From NCBI RefSeq assembly GCF_023073415.1, contig NZ_JADPJL010000047.1, positions 300,926-364,925 of the forward strand: a stretch of DNA of 64,000 bases, in the 5' to 3' direction. Both the position numbers and the translations under genes were made by a program. The stretch is from Bradyrhizobium sp. 190 (lineage in GTDB: Bacteria; Pseudomonadota; Alphaproteobacteria; Rhizobiales; Xanthobacteraceae). The notes under the pieces are model-generated. The model was not told where the DNA came from, searched no databases, and was given only the letters and a program-made list of their open reading frames with translations. Shown piece after piece: positions 54,874-63,807 of this stretch (position 1 is its first letter; every line of letters begins with the position of its first letter).

Positions 54874-55257
54874 ATGGCCTCGGAAAACAACGGCGCCTTC
54901 ATCCGCAACATCGCCGAAGTGCCGTGGCGCGAGTTCCCCAATCATTTCGGCGGCGCGCTGTCAAAACCGCTGGTCATGCCGGAGACCGCGGGCTCCCGTC
55001 ACATCGACTACAGGATTTCGATGTACCAGCCGATGGCGCATGTCGCGCGCCACAAGCATCGCGTGCAGGAGCAGATCTATCACGTGCTCGAAGGCGAGGG
55101 GCTGATGGAGATCGCCGGCAAGAACCACGTGGTTCGCAAGCACGACTTCATCTTCCTGCCGCCCGGGGTCGAACACGCGATCTCGAATTCCGGGCTGGTC
55201 GACCTGGTGTTTCTGGTGATTACGTCGCCGGTGACGGATGATGAGAAGCCGGTGTGA
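54874..55257 (+). CDS. Cupin domain protein
   Basis: A 127-residue single cupin. Motif 1 has metal ligands in HKHRVQEQIYHVLEGEG and motif 2 reads HDFIFLPPGVEHAISN; the His/His/Glu/His set is complete, so a metal-dependent role (isomerase, dioxygenase or lyase type) is plausible. It starts 17 bases after the SDR stop with an AGAGGAGG site. It completes the ThDP-SDR-cupin operon and converges with the EamA gene with two bases between their stops. Confidence 0.88.
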   Translation: MASENNGAFIRNIAEVPWREFPNHFGGALSKPLVMPETAGSRHIDYRISMYQPMAHVARHKHRVQEQIYHVLEGEGLMEIAGKNHVVRKHDFIFLPPGVEHAISNSGLVDLVFLVITSPVTDDEKPV

Positions 55258-55395
55258 GGTCACCTCTCCCGCTTGCGGGGGAGGTCGGACCACATCGCAA
55301 GATGTGATCCGGGTGGGGGAAGCTCTCTCCACACGAACAGTGTGACTCGCGGCGGCACCCCCACCCCAACCCTCCCCCGCAAGCGGGAGAGGGGG
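55258..55395. repeat. Palindromic repeat forming the 3' end of the EamA gene, type E
   Basis: cctctcccgcttgcggggga at 55263-55282 is mirrored by tcccccgcaagcgggagagg at 55373-55392 around a roughly 90-base middle with further hairpin sequence. The element reads into the EamA coding frame and supplies its last residues and stop. A type I know from Bradyrhizobium intergenic regions. Confidence 0.75.
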
Positions 55396-56318
55396 CGATC
55401 CTTTTCGTGGTCGCAGTTCGATCTGATCTCGTTATGCGCTACGCCGACGCTGATCCCAGCAGTACCACTCCCCCCAATCAGGACTGCGCAGCCCACCACG
55501 CGCCATGCCGTGACCCGTTCGCCCAGTATCAGCATGCCGAACAGCGCGCCCACCATCATCGACATTTCTCGCGCCGGCGCGACCAGGCTGAGCGGGGCGC
55601 CCATCTCGATGGCCGACAGCACGAGGATGTAGGACAAAGGCGAGAGCGCGCCGACCCAGAACGCCAGCCACCAATGGCCCTTCATCTTCTCTTTGGCGCG
55701 AGGCAGGTTCGACAGAACGATCGGCAGCATGATGAAGAAGCGCAGCATATTGGTGACCCAGTCGAGCACGACGGGATGAATGCCGAGCACCTTGACGCCG
55801 TATCCGTCGACGACGGTGTAGCCCGCGATCAGCGAGCCCGTCGCGGTACCCCAGCGCACGCCGTCGAGGCCGCGCGGGCGGCGGAACGCGGAGAGATCGC
55901 CCTGCGTGGTGATCAAGCCGATCCCGGCGACGACGGCGAGCAACCCGAAAATCCCCTGTGCGGTCGGCGTTTCGCGCAGCAGGATGAACGCGCCGATCGA
56001 CGACAGCATCGGCCCGGTGCCGCGCGCGATCGGATAGACCACCGAGAGGTCGGCGACCTGGTAGCCGCGCTGCAGGCACAGGCTGTAGGCAAGATGAATG
56101 CAGGCGCTCAGCATGAGGCAGGCAGCGACCGGCAGGCTCCAGCTCAGTTCGCCGTAAACCAGAAGCCAGATCATCCACGGCAGATAGACGAGGCAGGCGA
56201 ACATATTATAGGCGAAGACGAAGGTCGGGCCGGCTGCCGCCGCACGCTTCGAAAGCAAATTCCAGGTGGCGTGAATGAAGGCGGCGAGGACAACGAGGGA
56301 GAGCGAGAGCGGCGACAT
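55260..56318 (-). CDS. EamA family (DMT) transporter with repeat-derived tail
   Basis: A 352-residue drug/metabolite transporter with ten predicted helices and two EamA halves, including LVVLAAFIHATWNLLSKRAA near the start and LSVVYPIARGTGPMLSSIGA. GGAGG precedes the ATG at 56318. The last about 46 residues (from DRPLSRLRGRVGVG) are coded by palindromic repeat and do not look like EamA protein, so an older stop may have been lost. The family exports amino acids or other metabolites; it lies convergent with the cupin gene. Confidence 0.84.
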   Translation of the reverse strand: MSPLSLSLVVLAAFIHATWNLLSKRAAAAGPTFVFAYNMFACLVYLPWMIWLLVYGELSWSLPVAACLMLSACIHLAYSLCLQRGYQVADLSVVYPIARGTGPMLSSIGAFILLRETPTAQGIFGLLAVVAGIGLITTQGDLSAFRRPRGLDGVRWGTATGSLIAGYTVVDGYGVKVLGIHPVVLDWVTNMLRFFIMLPIVLSNLPRAKEKMKGHWWLAFWVGALSPLSYILVLSAIEMGAPLSLVAPAREMSMMVGALFGMLILGERVTAWRVVGCAVLIGGSGTAGISVGVAHNEIRSNCDHEKDRPLSRLRGRVGVGVPPRVTLFVWRELPPPGSHLAMWSDLPRKRER

Positions 56319-56547
56319 GAGACCTCCGTGCCATCTGGCGCGAAAAAGATCTCGACATCTCCTCCTCTGGGCTTTTGTCCCTCGGGTGCAGCCGCGTGCT
56401 ACCGCGGTTTCCGCAACGCTCGGACCGGCGATGGCAATTTCGCCATCCGGAACCCTAGTTGCCACTCAGTCGATGGAACTCCGATATGTCAGGGAATCAG
56501 GTGCGGTCAATCCGAAAATTTATGCTGCACGTGCGCAATGCTGCGAA

Positions 56548-56772
56548 TCAGGCCGCCAGATCCTGCAGCAGAAGCGACGAGCCACGAATCAGCACCTTGC
56601 GTCCCTTCGCTGTGATGAAGGGCGCATCTCCGTTCATGGTGGCAAGTTCCAGCGCGATCAGGCCGTCAATCGTGTAGCGGCTCATGCGCAGCAGCTTTGA
56701 TGCTGGCGTCCGCAACGCTTTCAATGCTTCCCACTGGGACGGCGTCAGGTCGTAATCGAATTCTTCGTTCAT
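56548..56772 (-). CDS. Small hypothetical protein
   Basis: A 74-residue protein, MNEEFDYDLTPSQWEALKAL then RTPASKLLRMSRYTIDGLIA, ending with a basic and hydrophobic segment. The helical start and a central TPSQWEALKALR helix resemble small winged-helix-like regulators, but I recognise no family. GAGG lies five bases before the ATG at 56772. It is an isolated minus-strand gene. Function unknown. Confidence 0.62.
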   Translation of the reverse strand: MNEEFDYDLTPSQWEALKALRTPASKLLRMSRYTIDGLIALELATMNGDAPFITAKGRKVLIRGSSLLLQDLAA

Positions 56773-57150
56773 GGTACCTCGGCATTCTTGCAGCGCTTGC
56801 CACAATTCTTGTGGCGCGTGATAGCGAGCGCACGTGAAATTCGTGCGACCGCAACGAGTCGGTATTTCGACAAGCGACGATGCGCTGTCACATCATCGTG
56901 TCACTGGAATCGATTGAATGTGTCGAATCACACAGATGGCCGAATAAAAACGCCGGCGCAAATTTGCGTGAGTACGGAGCGCGTCAAAAAGACCGCCCAA
57001 TCACCGCAACCCTTAAGAGAAAGTTACTAACCAAAGGTAAACGTGTGGACCGAGCTGCCGTAGGGTGGGCAAAGCGTAGCGTGCCCACCATCCTTTTGCG
57101 CCGAGAGAATGGTGGGCACGGCGCTTTGCGCCTTTGCCCACCCTACAACC
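56773..57150. other. 378-base intergenic stretch
   Basis: The right half holds a copy of palindromic repeat type B, listed separately. The left part (56773-57059) has no open frame, hairpin or recognisable promoter that I can support. Confidence 0.5.
57060..57146. repeat. Palindromic intergenic repeat, type B (copy 2)
   Basis: gtagggtgggcaaagcgtag at the left and gcgcctttgcccaccctac at the right form the same outer inverted repeat as 9628-9715, with a different middle (ccatccttttgcgccgagag). It ends four bases before the SDR stop and could be a shared 3' structure. Confidence 0.8.
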
Positions 57151-57951
57151 TTATCCCCGCCGCACGCTCGATCCGCCATCGACCGGCAACGTCACGCCGG
57201 TGATGAAACTCGCTTCATCTGATGCGAGGAAAAGCGCGGCGTTGGCGACGTCCCAGCCGGTGCCCATCTTGTGGCGCAACGGAACTTTGGCATCGCGCTC
57301 CGCCTCGACCTCGGTGCGGCTCTTCCCCCATTCGCGCGCGCGGGTGTCGACCGCCATCGGCGTGTTCATCAGTCCGGGCAGGATGACGTTGGCGCGAATG
57401 CCATATTGCGCGTTCTGGTAGGCGAGCTGTTCGGTGAAGGCGATCATCGCCGACTTGGTCGCCTTGTAGGCGACGTAAGGATAGGTGGTGATCGCGGCCA
57501 TCGACGAGATGTTGATGATCGCGCCGCTCTTTTGCTGACGCATGATCGGGATGACGTGTTTGGCGGCCAGCACGCAGCTCTTCAAGTTGATCGCCACGCA
57601 GCGGTCGAACGCTTCCTCCGAGATGTCGAGCAGCTCGGCGTCGCCGCCGGACAGGCTGACGCCGACATTATTGTGCAGGATGTCGATGCGGCCCCAGCGC
57701 GTTTGCGCGTCCGCCACCATCGCCTTGAGGTCGGCATTCTTGGTGACGTCGGCCTTGAATGTCGCCGCGGTGCCATCCTTGGCGGCGATCATGTCGACCG
57801 TTTCCTGGGCGGAGGCCAGATTGTGATCGACGCACAGCACCTTGGCGCCTTCGCGCGCAAAGGTCAGCGCGGTGGCGCGGCCATTGCCGATGCCTTCGCC
57901 GGGGCTCTGTCCGGCGCCGACGACGATGGCGACACGATCTTTCAGGCGCAT
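57151..57951 (-). CDS. Short-chain dehydrogenase/reductase
   Basis: A 266-residue classical SDR: cofactor loop GAGQSPGEGIGNG (12-24), NNVG, catalytic Ser150 and Tyr162/Lys166 in AYKATKSAM, and a GITLPVDGG-type C-terminus. The cofactor motif has a long insertion between the glycines. It is the third gene of a minus-strand operon with a carboxymuconolactone-decarboxylase-like and a hot-dog protein, directly abutting the former. Substrate unknown; probably a secondary alcohol or ketone in a catabolic route. Confidence 0.88.
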   Translation of the reverse strand: MRLKDRVAIVVGAGQSPGEGIGNGRATALTFAREGAKVLCVDHNLASAQETVDMIAAKDGTAATFKADVTKNADLKAMVADAQTRWGRIDILHNNVGVSLSGGDAELLDISEEAFDRCVAINLKSCVLAAKHVIPIMRQQKSGAIINISSMAAITTYPYVAYKATKSAMIAFTEQLAYQNAQYGIRANVILPGLMNTPMAVDTRAREWGKSRTEVEAERDAKVPLRHKMGTGWDVANAALFLASDEASFITGVTLPVDGGSSVRRG

Positions 57952-58506
57952 TCATTCCACTCCCGGGATCGGGTACTGTTGCAGTACCTCTTTGTAATAA
58001 GGTTCGTTGTCGATCTTCATCGTCGCCAGTACCCGCACCACGGCGCAGTAGAAGGCGATGGTGAGCACGAGGTCGACCATCTGCTCGTCGGAGAGTTTTT
58101 GCTTGATCTCGCCGAAGGTTGCCTCCGACATCGCAAGCTCCCGCACCATCTCGCGGGTGCCACGGAGGATCGCCTTTGCCAGCGGTTCGAGCTTCGAGGG
58201 CTTGCCCTCGGTCTCGGCCATCAGCCCTTCGATATCCTCGTCGGTGACGCCGAATTCCCTGCCGATCTTCACGTGGTGGGTGAACTCATATTCCGATTTC
58301 TCCATCCAGCCGACCTGGAGGATCGCGAGTTCACGCAGACGCGGATCGAGCTTGCTGTTGAAGCGGATGAAGCCGCCGATTCCGTTGAAGGCGCGCGCCA
58401 TGTCGGGCGAATTCACCAGCAGCTTGTGCAGGTTGGTGTTGCGCTTGAGCATGTCGCGGTATTCGGGGGCGACCTGGTCGGCTTCGAGATAGGGCAGGCG
58501 GGCCAT
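57952..58506 (-). CDS. Carboxymuconolactone decarboxylase family protein lacking the CxxC pair
   Basis: A 184-residue helical protein of the CMD/AhpD superfamily: LRELAILQVGWMEKSEYEFT then HHVKIGREFGVTDEDIEGLM. AhpD members have a CxxC in this helix, replaced here by EYEFTHH, so a peroxidase role is excluded and a decarboxylase/lyase role is likelier. AAGGA precedes the ATG. It lies 40 bases after the hot-dog gene and immediately before the SDR gene (stop and start touch). Confidence 0.84.
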   Translation of the reverse strand: MARLPYLEADQVAPEYRDMLKRNTNLHKLLVNSPDMARAFNGIGGFIRFNSKLDPRLRELAILQVGWMEKSEYEFTHHVKIGREFGVTDEDIEGLMAETEGKPSKLEPLAKAILRGTREMVRELAMSEATFGEIKQKLSDEQMVDLVLTIAFYCAVVRVLATMKIDNEPYYKEVLQQYPIPGVE

Positions 58507-58546
58507 TTTGTTGTTGTCCTTGTTGGCGATAGCGGATCAGGCTCAC

Positions 58547-59488
58547 CTAGTCGTAGAGCGCTTTGTGCTCCCGTTCGTAGTTGGCGTAGGAGTCTTTGAT
58601 GCTGGCCATGTTCAACAACATGGTCGCAACCGGCGTGTTGTCGGCCCCGAATACCGTCGTGCGCATCCACACGCTCTCTGTGCGGCGGCTGCCACTCAGC
58701 GCAACGACCTCGCGCTCGGTGGTGTAGCTGTCGCCGACAAACAATGGCCCGCGCAGCAGGCGGATTTCCTGATCGGCGAACAGCCCGACCGCCGGTCCGC
58801 GGACCGGCAGCCGGTCGTCGCGGGCGCGGTACTGAAACAGCACGCTCAGCATCTCCATGGGAATGATCGCCCGTCCCCAGGGATTGTGCTCCTGCGAATA
58901 GTACGCCGAGGGTTCGGTGATGACCTTGAGCTTTTGCTCAAGGGAAAACGGATAGAGATCGCCCATGTGCTGGTCGAAATCCATTCTGACCGTCTGGCTG
59001 GGTGTCTTCATGCCGACCTTGAGGTCGGCAAGAATGACAGGATCGGCAAGCGGCTTCAGTTCGCCAAGCCGGCGGCTCAACGCAGTTTCCGTCACGCCGC
59101 CGATCGATGCGGTGCCGCGCAAAATCTCGGTGCCGTCGCGCTTGGTCATGCCGATCGCGCAGGTGGTCTGGCCCGGCTTCGGCTTTTCGATGTTGGCCTG
59201 GACCTCCTCACCCTCGAAGGCGGGGTTACGGTAATGGGCCGACAGGCATCCGGTCTCGAACCAGGCCTGGCCCCAGATTCGCTCGCACAGCGGCGCGAAC
59301 TGGCTGAAATGAGTCGGCCCCTCGATGGTGCCGCCCTGAAAGCCGAGCTTTTGCGCGGTCGCATCGTCGTGGATCGAGGCGTGGGAGTCGTAGACCTGCG
59401 CATGAAGCATCTGCTTCGGGCTGCGCCACGGCCCCACCAGCAGATTGCCGCTTTCCAACAGCTCGGTCGTGAACGCCGCTTCTGTCAT
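58547..59488 (-). CDS. Hot-dog-fold protein, double MaoC-like
   Basis: A 313-residue protein. The first half has a MaoC-type pattern: IHDDATAQKLGFQGGTIEGP then THFSQFAP and a CLSAHYRNPAFEGEEVQANI strand. The second half has a similar GVGLFADQEIRLLRGPLF-like strand region, suggesting two hot-dog halves. The typical hydratase Asp/His pair is not clear. It is likely to bind a CoA thioester. Upstream bases GGGAGACACCAGGG serve as ribosome site; the divergent oxidoreductase gene starts 196 bases away. Confidence 0.7.
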   Translation of the reverse strand: MTEAAFTTELLESGNLLVGPWRSPKQMLHAQVYDSHASIHDDATAQKLGFQGGTIEGPTHFSQFAPLCERIWGQAWFETGCLSAHYRNPAFEGEEVQANIEKPKPGQTTCAIGMTKRDGTEILRGTASIGGVTETALSRRLGELKPLADPVILADLKVGMKTPSQTVRMDFDQHMGDLYPFSLEQKLKVITEPSAYYSQEHNPWGRAIIPMEMLSVLFQYRARDDRLPVRGPAVGLFADQEIRLLRGPLFVGDSYTTEREVVALSGSRRTESVWMRTTVFGADNTPVATMLLNMASIKDSYANYEREHKALYD

Positions 59489-59684
59489 CCCTGGTGTCTC
59501 CCTTTGCTCCCAAGCGTTTCAAAGAAGGCGGATTTCGGCAAGAGGGCGGGCCGGTCCACAGGACAAGCGAGATATGTCCTGTAGCCATGAATTCACGCTG
59601 GGCACGCATAGCAAAACCGGTGCATTCTGTTCGCAATTAGACCGGTTCAAATAACCGGCGGAACGTGCGACGGGGAGCGGACGA

Positions 59685-62600
59685 ATGGCGTTGATGGAAG
59701 TTGGGCTGGACGACAAATATCGTCTGGATGCGAAGCGCATATTTCTCTCCGGTACGCAGGCACTGGTCCGACTTCCCATGTTGCAGCGCGAACGCGACCG
59801 CGCGCAGGGCCTCAACACCGCAGGTTTCATATCAGGCTACCGCGGCTCGCCGCTCGGCATGTACGACCACGCGCTATGGCGCGCGAAAACCTTCCTCAAG
59901 CAGCATGACATCGAGTTCGCGCCCGGTCTTAACGAGGATCTGGCGGCGACCGCCGTGTGGGGCAGCCAGCAGGTCGGCATGTTCCCCGGCGCCAAGGTCG
60001 ATGGCGTGTTCGGTATCTGGTATGGCAAGGGCCCGGGCGTCGACCGCTCCGTCGACGCGCTCAAGCACGCCAACTCGGCCGGCACCTCGCCGAACGGCGG
60101 CGTGATTGCGCTGGCCGGCGACGATCATGGCTGCCAGTCCTCCACGCTCGCCCACCAGAGCGAACAGGTGTTTGCGGCGGCGCTGATGCCGGTGGTCAAT
60201 CCGGCGACGCTGCAGGATTATCTCGATCTCGGCATTCTGGGCTTTGCGCTGTCGCGCTACTCAAGTTGCTGGGTCGGCTTCAAGGCGATTTCCGAAACCG
60301 TCGAAAGCTCGGCCTCGATCGTCAGCGACCCTGATCGCATCAAGATCATTTTGCCCGATGATTTCGAAATGCCGCCGGGCGGGCTTTCCATCCGCTGGCC
60401 GGATGCGCCGATGGAGCAGGAGCGGCGGCTGCACGGCCCGAAAATGCAGGCGGTGGCGGCGTTCACGCGCGTCAATCGCTTTGACCGCATCGTGCTGGAC
60501 TCCAAGCCGGCGCGGCTCGGCATCATGGCGACCGGCAAGGCCTATCTCGATCTCCGGCAGGCGCTGGCCGATCTCGGCATTACCGACGCCGAGGCGCAGG
60601 CGCTGGGACTTCGCATCTACAAGGTCGCGCTGACCTGGCCGCTGGAGGAGTCAGGCGCAAAGACGTTCGCCGAAGGTCTGCAGGATGTGCTCGTCGTCGA
60701 GGAGAAGCGCGGCTTCATCGAGGACCAGCTCCTGCGCATTCTTTATAATGTCGATGCCTCGAAGCGACCGTCGGTGGTCGGCAAGCGCGACGAAACCGGC
60801 GCCATGCTGCTGCCGAGCGAAGGCGAACTGACGCCGACCATGGTGGCGGCAGCCGTCGTCGCGCGGTTGCGCAAACTCGGTCATCGCAGTCCGGGGCTGG
60901 AGCAGCGTCTCGCAAAGCTCGAAGCGTTCGACCGGCCGGCGGAAGGCATTGGCGCGGCAAAGCTGCAGCGCACGCCGTATTTCTGCTCGGGCTGCCCGCA
61001 CAACACCTCGACCAAGATCCCCGAGGGCAGCCGCGCCATGGCCGGCATCGGCTGCCACGGCATGGCGCTGTCGGTGCCGAACCGCCGCACCCAGACGATC
61101 TCGCATATGGGCGCGGAAGGCGTCACCTGGATCGGGCAGGCGCCGTTCACCAGCGAACAACACGTGTTCCAGAATCTCGGCGACGGCACTTACACCCATT
61201 CCGGCCTGCTGGCGGTCCGCGCCGCGGCGGCTGCCGGCGTCAACATCACCTACAAGATCCTCTACAACGACGCGGTGGCGATGACCGGCGGCCAGCCGGC
61301 CGAGGGCGGTTTGACGGTCTCCCAGATCGCGCACCAGGTTTCGGCGGAAGGGGCCAAACGCCTCGTCATCGTCTCCGACGATCCCGAAAAATATCCCAGC
61401 AATTACTTCCCAGTAGGCGCGACCGTTCATCACCGCCGCGAGCTCGACGCGGTGCAGAAGGAGCTGCGCGAGGTCAAGGGCCTCACGGTCCTGATCTACG
61501 ACCAGACCTGCGCGGCGGAAAAGCGCCGCCGCCGCAAGCGCGGGCTCTATCCGGACCCGCCGAAGCGCGTCTTCATCAACGAGCGCGTCTGCGAAGGCTG
61601 CGGCGACTGCTCGGCTGTTTCCAACTGCGTCTCGGTGCAGCCGCTGGAAACCGAGTTCGGCCGCAAGCGGCGGATCGACCAGTCGAACTGCAACAAGGAC
61701 TTTTCCTGCATCGAGGGCTTTTGCCCGAGTTTTGTCACCGTGCATGGCGGCAAACTGAGGAAGGCCGACCGTACCGCGGCCGATCCGTCCGCGCTGTTCG
61801 CCGATCTGCCGCTGCCGGCCGCGCCTGCGCTCGATGGCGCCTACAACATCCTCGTCACCGGCATCGGCGGCACCGGCGTCATCACCATCGGCGCGCTGCT
61901 CGGCATGGCAGCCCATGTCGAGGGCCTGGCGTGCTCGACGCTCGACTTCACAGGGCTCTCGCAGAAGAACGGCGCGGTCATGAGCCACGTCCGCATCGCG
62001 CCCGAGGCGGACGATCTCGCGACCGTCCGCATCGCGCCCGGCGGTGCCAACCTCATCCTCGGCTGCGACATCGTGGTCGCCACCAGCATTCCGGCGTTGA
62101 GCCGGGCCGAGCGCGGCGTGACGCGGGTGATCGTCAATGCCGACCTGTTGCCGACCGCGAGTTTTGTCATCAATCCCGACATCGATTTCGAGGCGGGGAC
62201 GATGCGGGAGTCGCTCAATGAAGCCATCAGCGCCTCCGATCTCGACATTCTGGACGCGACCGGGCTTGCCACGGCACTGATGGGCGACAGCATCGCCACC
62301 AACGCCTTCATGCTCGGCTTTGCGTTTCAGCGCGGCGCGATTCCCCTGTCGCTGGAGGCGATCATGAAGGCGATCGACCTCAACGGCGCGGCGATCGACA
62401 TGAACAAGCTGGCGTTCTCCTGGGGCCGGCTCGCCGCGCACGACCTGCAGCGCGTCGTCAGCGCAGCGCGCTTCAAGAGTTCGGGCGCGGCGCCGGTGAA
62501 GCGGACGCTCGACGAGAGCATAGCTTTCCGCGCCAAGTTCCTGACGGACTATCAGAATGAGGCCTATTCGAAGCGCTACCTGGCGGAAGTCGAGCGCGTT

Positions 62601-63158
62601 CGCGCGGCCGAAGCAAAGGGCTCGCCCGGATCGCATGACCTCACCGAGGCCTTTGCAAAGGGCCTGTTCAAGCTGATGGCCTACAAGGACGAGTACGAAG
62701 TCGCCCGGCTTTACTCGGACGGTGAGTTTGGCAAGGCGTTGGAGGAACAGTTCGACGGCGACGCGAGCGTCAAAGTCAGCCTCGCGCCACCACTGCTGGC
62801 GTCGCGTGACAAGGCGACCGGCCATTTGCGCAAGCGCGAGTTCGGTTCCTGGATCTTCCGCGCCTTCGAACTGCTGACGCGGTTCAAGTTCCTGCGCGGA
62901 ACTGCGTTCGATCCGTTCGGCTACACGGCCGAACGCCGGATGGAGCGCGCATTGCCCGGCGAGTATTCCGCTGTCATCTTCCGCCATCTCGACGAGGCGA
63001 AGCCGCATGACTGGCCACGTCTGGTGGCGCTGGCGAAGTCCGCGGAACTTGTTCGCGGCTATGGCCACGTCAAGGAAGCCAATGTCGCGAAGTTCCGCGG
63101 AGAATGCGCACGCGTGGAGGCCGCGATCGGCCAACCGGTGGCGCAGGCAGCCGAGTAG
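59685..63158 (+). CDS. Indolepyruvate ferredoxin oxidoreductase, fused alpha-beta type
   Basis: A 1157-residue fusion of both IOR-type subunits. Order: pyruvate-ferredoxin-oxidoreductase-like domain I (GFISGYRGSPLGMYDHALWR), a ThDP-binding domain with GIGCHGMAL and NDAVAMTGGQPAEGG, a ferredoxin-like segment at about 636-690 with VCEGCGDCSAVSNC and CNKDFSCIEGFCPSF cysteines, then the gamma-type domain starting GIGGTGVITIG. It oxidatively decarboxylates 2-oxoacids, such as indolepyruvate or other aryl pyruvates, to acyl-CoA with ferredoxin. It is divergent from the SDR/CMD/hot-dog operon. Confidence 0.93.
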   Translation: MALMEVGLDDKYRLDAKRIFLSGTQALVRLPMLQRERDRAQGLNTAGFISGYRGSPLGMYDHALWRAKTFLKQHDIEFAPGLNEDLAATAVWGSQQVGMFPGAKVDGVFGIWYGKGPGVDRSVDALKHANSAGTSPNGGVIALAGDDHGCQSSTLAHQSEQVFAAALMPVVNPATLQDYLDLGILGFALSRYSSCWVGFKAISETVESSASIVSDPDRIKIILPDDFEMPPGGLSIRWPDAPMEQERRLHGPKMQAVAAFTRVNRFDRIVLDSKPARLGIMATGKAYLDLRQALADLGITDAEAQALGLRIYKVALTWPLEESGAKTFAEGLQDVLVVEEKRGFIEDQLLRILYNVDASKRPSVVGKRDETGAMLLPSEGELTPTMVAAAVVARLRKLGHRSPGLEQRLAKLEAFDRPAEGIGAAKLQRTPYFCSGCPHNTSTKIPEGSRAMAGIGCHGMALSVPNRRTQTISHMGAEGVTWIGQAPFTSEQHVFQNLGDGTYTHSGLLAVRAAAAAGVNITYKILYNDAVAMTGGQPAEGGLTVSQIAHQVSAEGAKRLVIVSDDPEKYPSNYFPVGATVHHRRELDAVQKELREVKGLTVLIYDQTCAAEKRRRRKRGLYPDPPKRVFINERVCEGCGDCSAVSNCVSVQPLETEFGRKRRIDQSNCNKDFSCIEGFCPSFVTVHGGKLRKADRTAADPSALFADLPLPAAPALDGAYNILVTGIGGTGVITIGALLGMAAHVEGLACSTLDFTGLSQKNGAVMSHVRIAPEADDLATVRIAPGGANLILGCDIVVATSIPALSRAERGVTRVIVNADLLPTASFVINPDIDFEAGTMRESLNEAISASDLDILDATGLATALMGDSIATNAFMLGFAFQRGAIPLSLEAIMKAIDLNGAAIDMNKLAFSWGRLAAHDLQRVVSAARFKSSGAAPVKRTLDESIAFRAKFLTDYQNEAYSKRYLAEVERVRAAEAKGSPGSHDLTEAFAKGLFKLMAYKDEYEVARLYSDGEFGKALEEQFDGDASVKVSLAPPLLASRDKATGHLRKREFGSWIFRAFELLTRFKFLRGTAFDPFGYTAERRMERALPGEYSAVIFRHLDEAKPHDWPRLVALAKSAELVRGYGHVKEANVAKFRGECARVEAAIGQPVAQAAE

Positions 63159-63304
63159 GGAGCAGTTAATCCGGCACGTGAACTTTTTCGCGGCCCGGAT
63201 CATTCACCGGTAATTCTGCGGGCAGGAACGGCTGGAATTGTCCGGCCGGCTCCCTACATGGTGAGTGTTCATACACTCTTTGGTTGATTTCAGGAGGCCC
63301 TACG

Positions 63305-63715
63305 ATGGTCCTGAAAAGCGCTATTGCGGCAGCACTTTGCACGGGCTTCCTGATGTCAGGCAGCGCCGCGCTGGCGGACGAGTACCGCGCAGGCGAGCTC
63401 ATTGGTCTCGATCTTTCCAAGGCCTTGCTCTCGCCGAAGCGTTTAGGTCCGGAGACGCAGTTTGCCCCGGTCCGGATCGAGGCCAGAAACGATGCCCGGC
63501 CGGTGAAGACGGAGCGCGTGGTTGCGCCAAAGGCAGCCGCGCGGAAGACCCAGCCCAGGACTCACGTAGCGCATGAGCGCGCCGGGAAACCGCGCGGCGC
63601 CGCCCGCACCAAGCTGACGCGCCGCCATAGCAATCCGCTCGACGCACAGGCGCGCGATACGCGGATCCAGACCTGGCCGTGCCAGTCCGGCGGCATCTGC
63701 GGCTGGCAGCGGTAG
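63305..63715 (+). CDS. Small exported basic protein
   Basis: A 136-residue protein with a signal peptide (MVLKSAIAAALCTGFLMSGSAALA, cleavage before DEYRAG). The mature chain is strongly basic (many Arg/Lys with Ala/Pro) and low-complexity, with a late cysteine pair in TWPCQSGGICGWQR. AGGAGG is correctly placed before the ATG at 63305. It lies between the oxidoreductase gene and an insertion sequence. No family is recognised; possible roles include binding of nucleic acid, lipid A or other anions. Confidence 0.74.
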   Translation: MVLKSAIAAALCTGFLMSGSAALADEYRAGELIGLDLSKALLSPKRLGPETQFAPVRIEARNDARPVKTERVVAPKAAARKTQPRTHVAHERAGKPRGAARTKLTRRHSNPLDAQARDTRIQTWPCQSGGICGWQR

Positions 63716-63807
63716 AATAGGTTCGTTGCTTCGTAGATTCCATGGGGCGGTGAGCGTGTCCCTTCCGATAGGTTTGGGTTTCCACACTCGAACCATCGGA
63801 GAGTCAG
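63716..63807. mobile_element. Probable left flank of an IS110-family element
   Basis: These 92 bases between the exported basic protein and the transposase start (from gaataggttcgttgcttcg to ccatcggagagtcag) must hold the left end of the insertion sequence or abut it. The boundary is not visible because IS110 elements lack clear terminal inverted repeats and target duplications. In IS110-type elements the noncoding end can encode the bridge RNA. Confidence 0.4.

Noticed and set aside
60651..63203. An 850-codon minus-strand frame opposite the indolepyruvate oxidoreductase
   Set aside because: Antisense composition only, while the plus strand shows conserved cysteine clusters and domain order.
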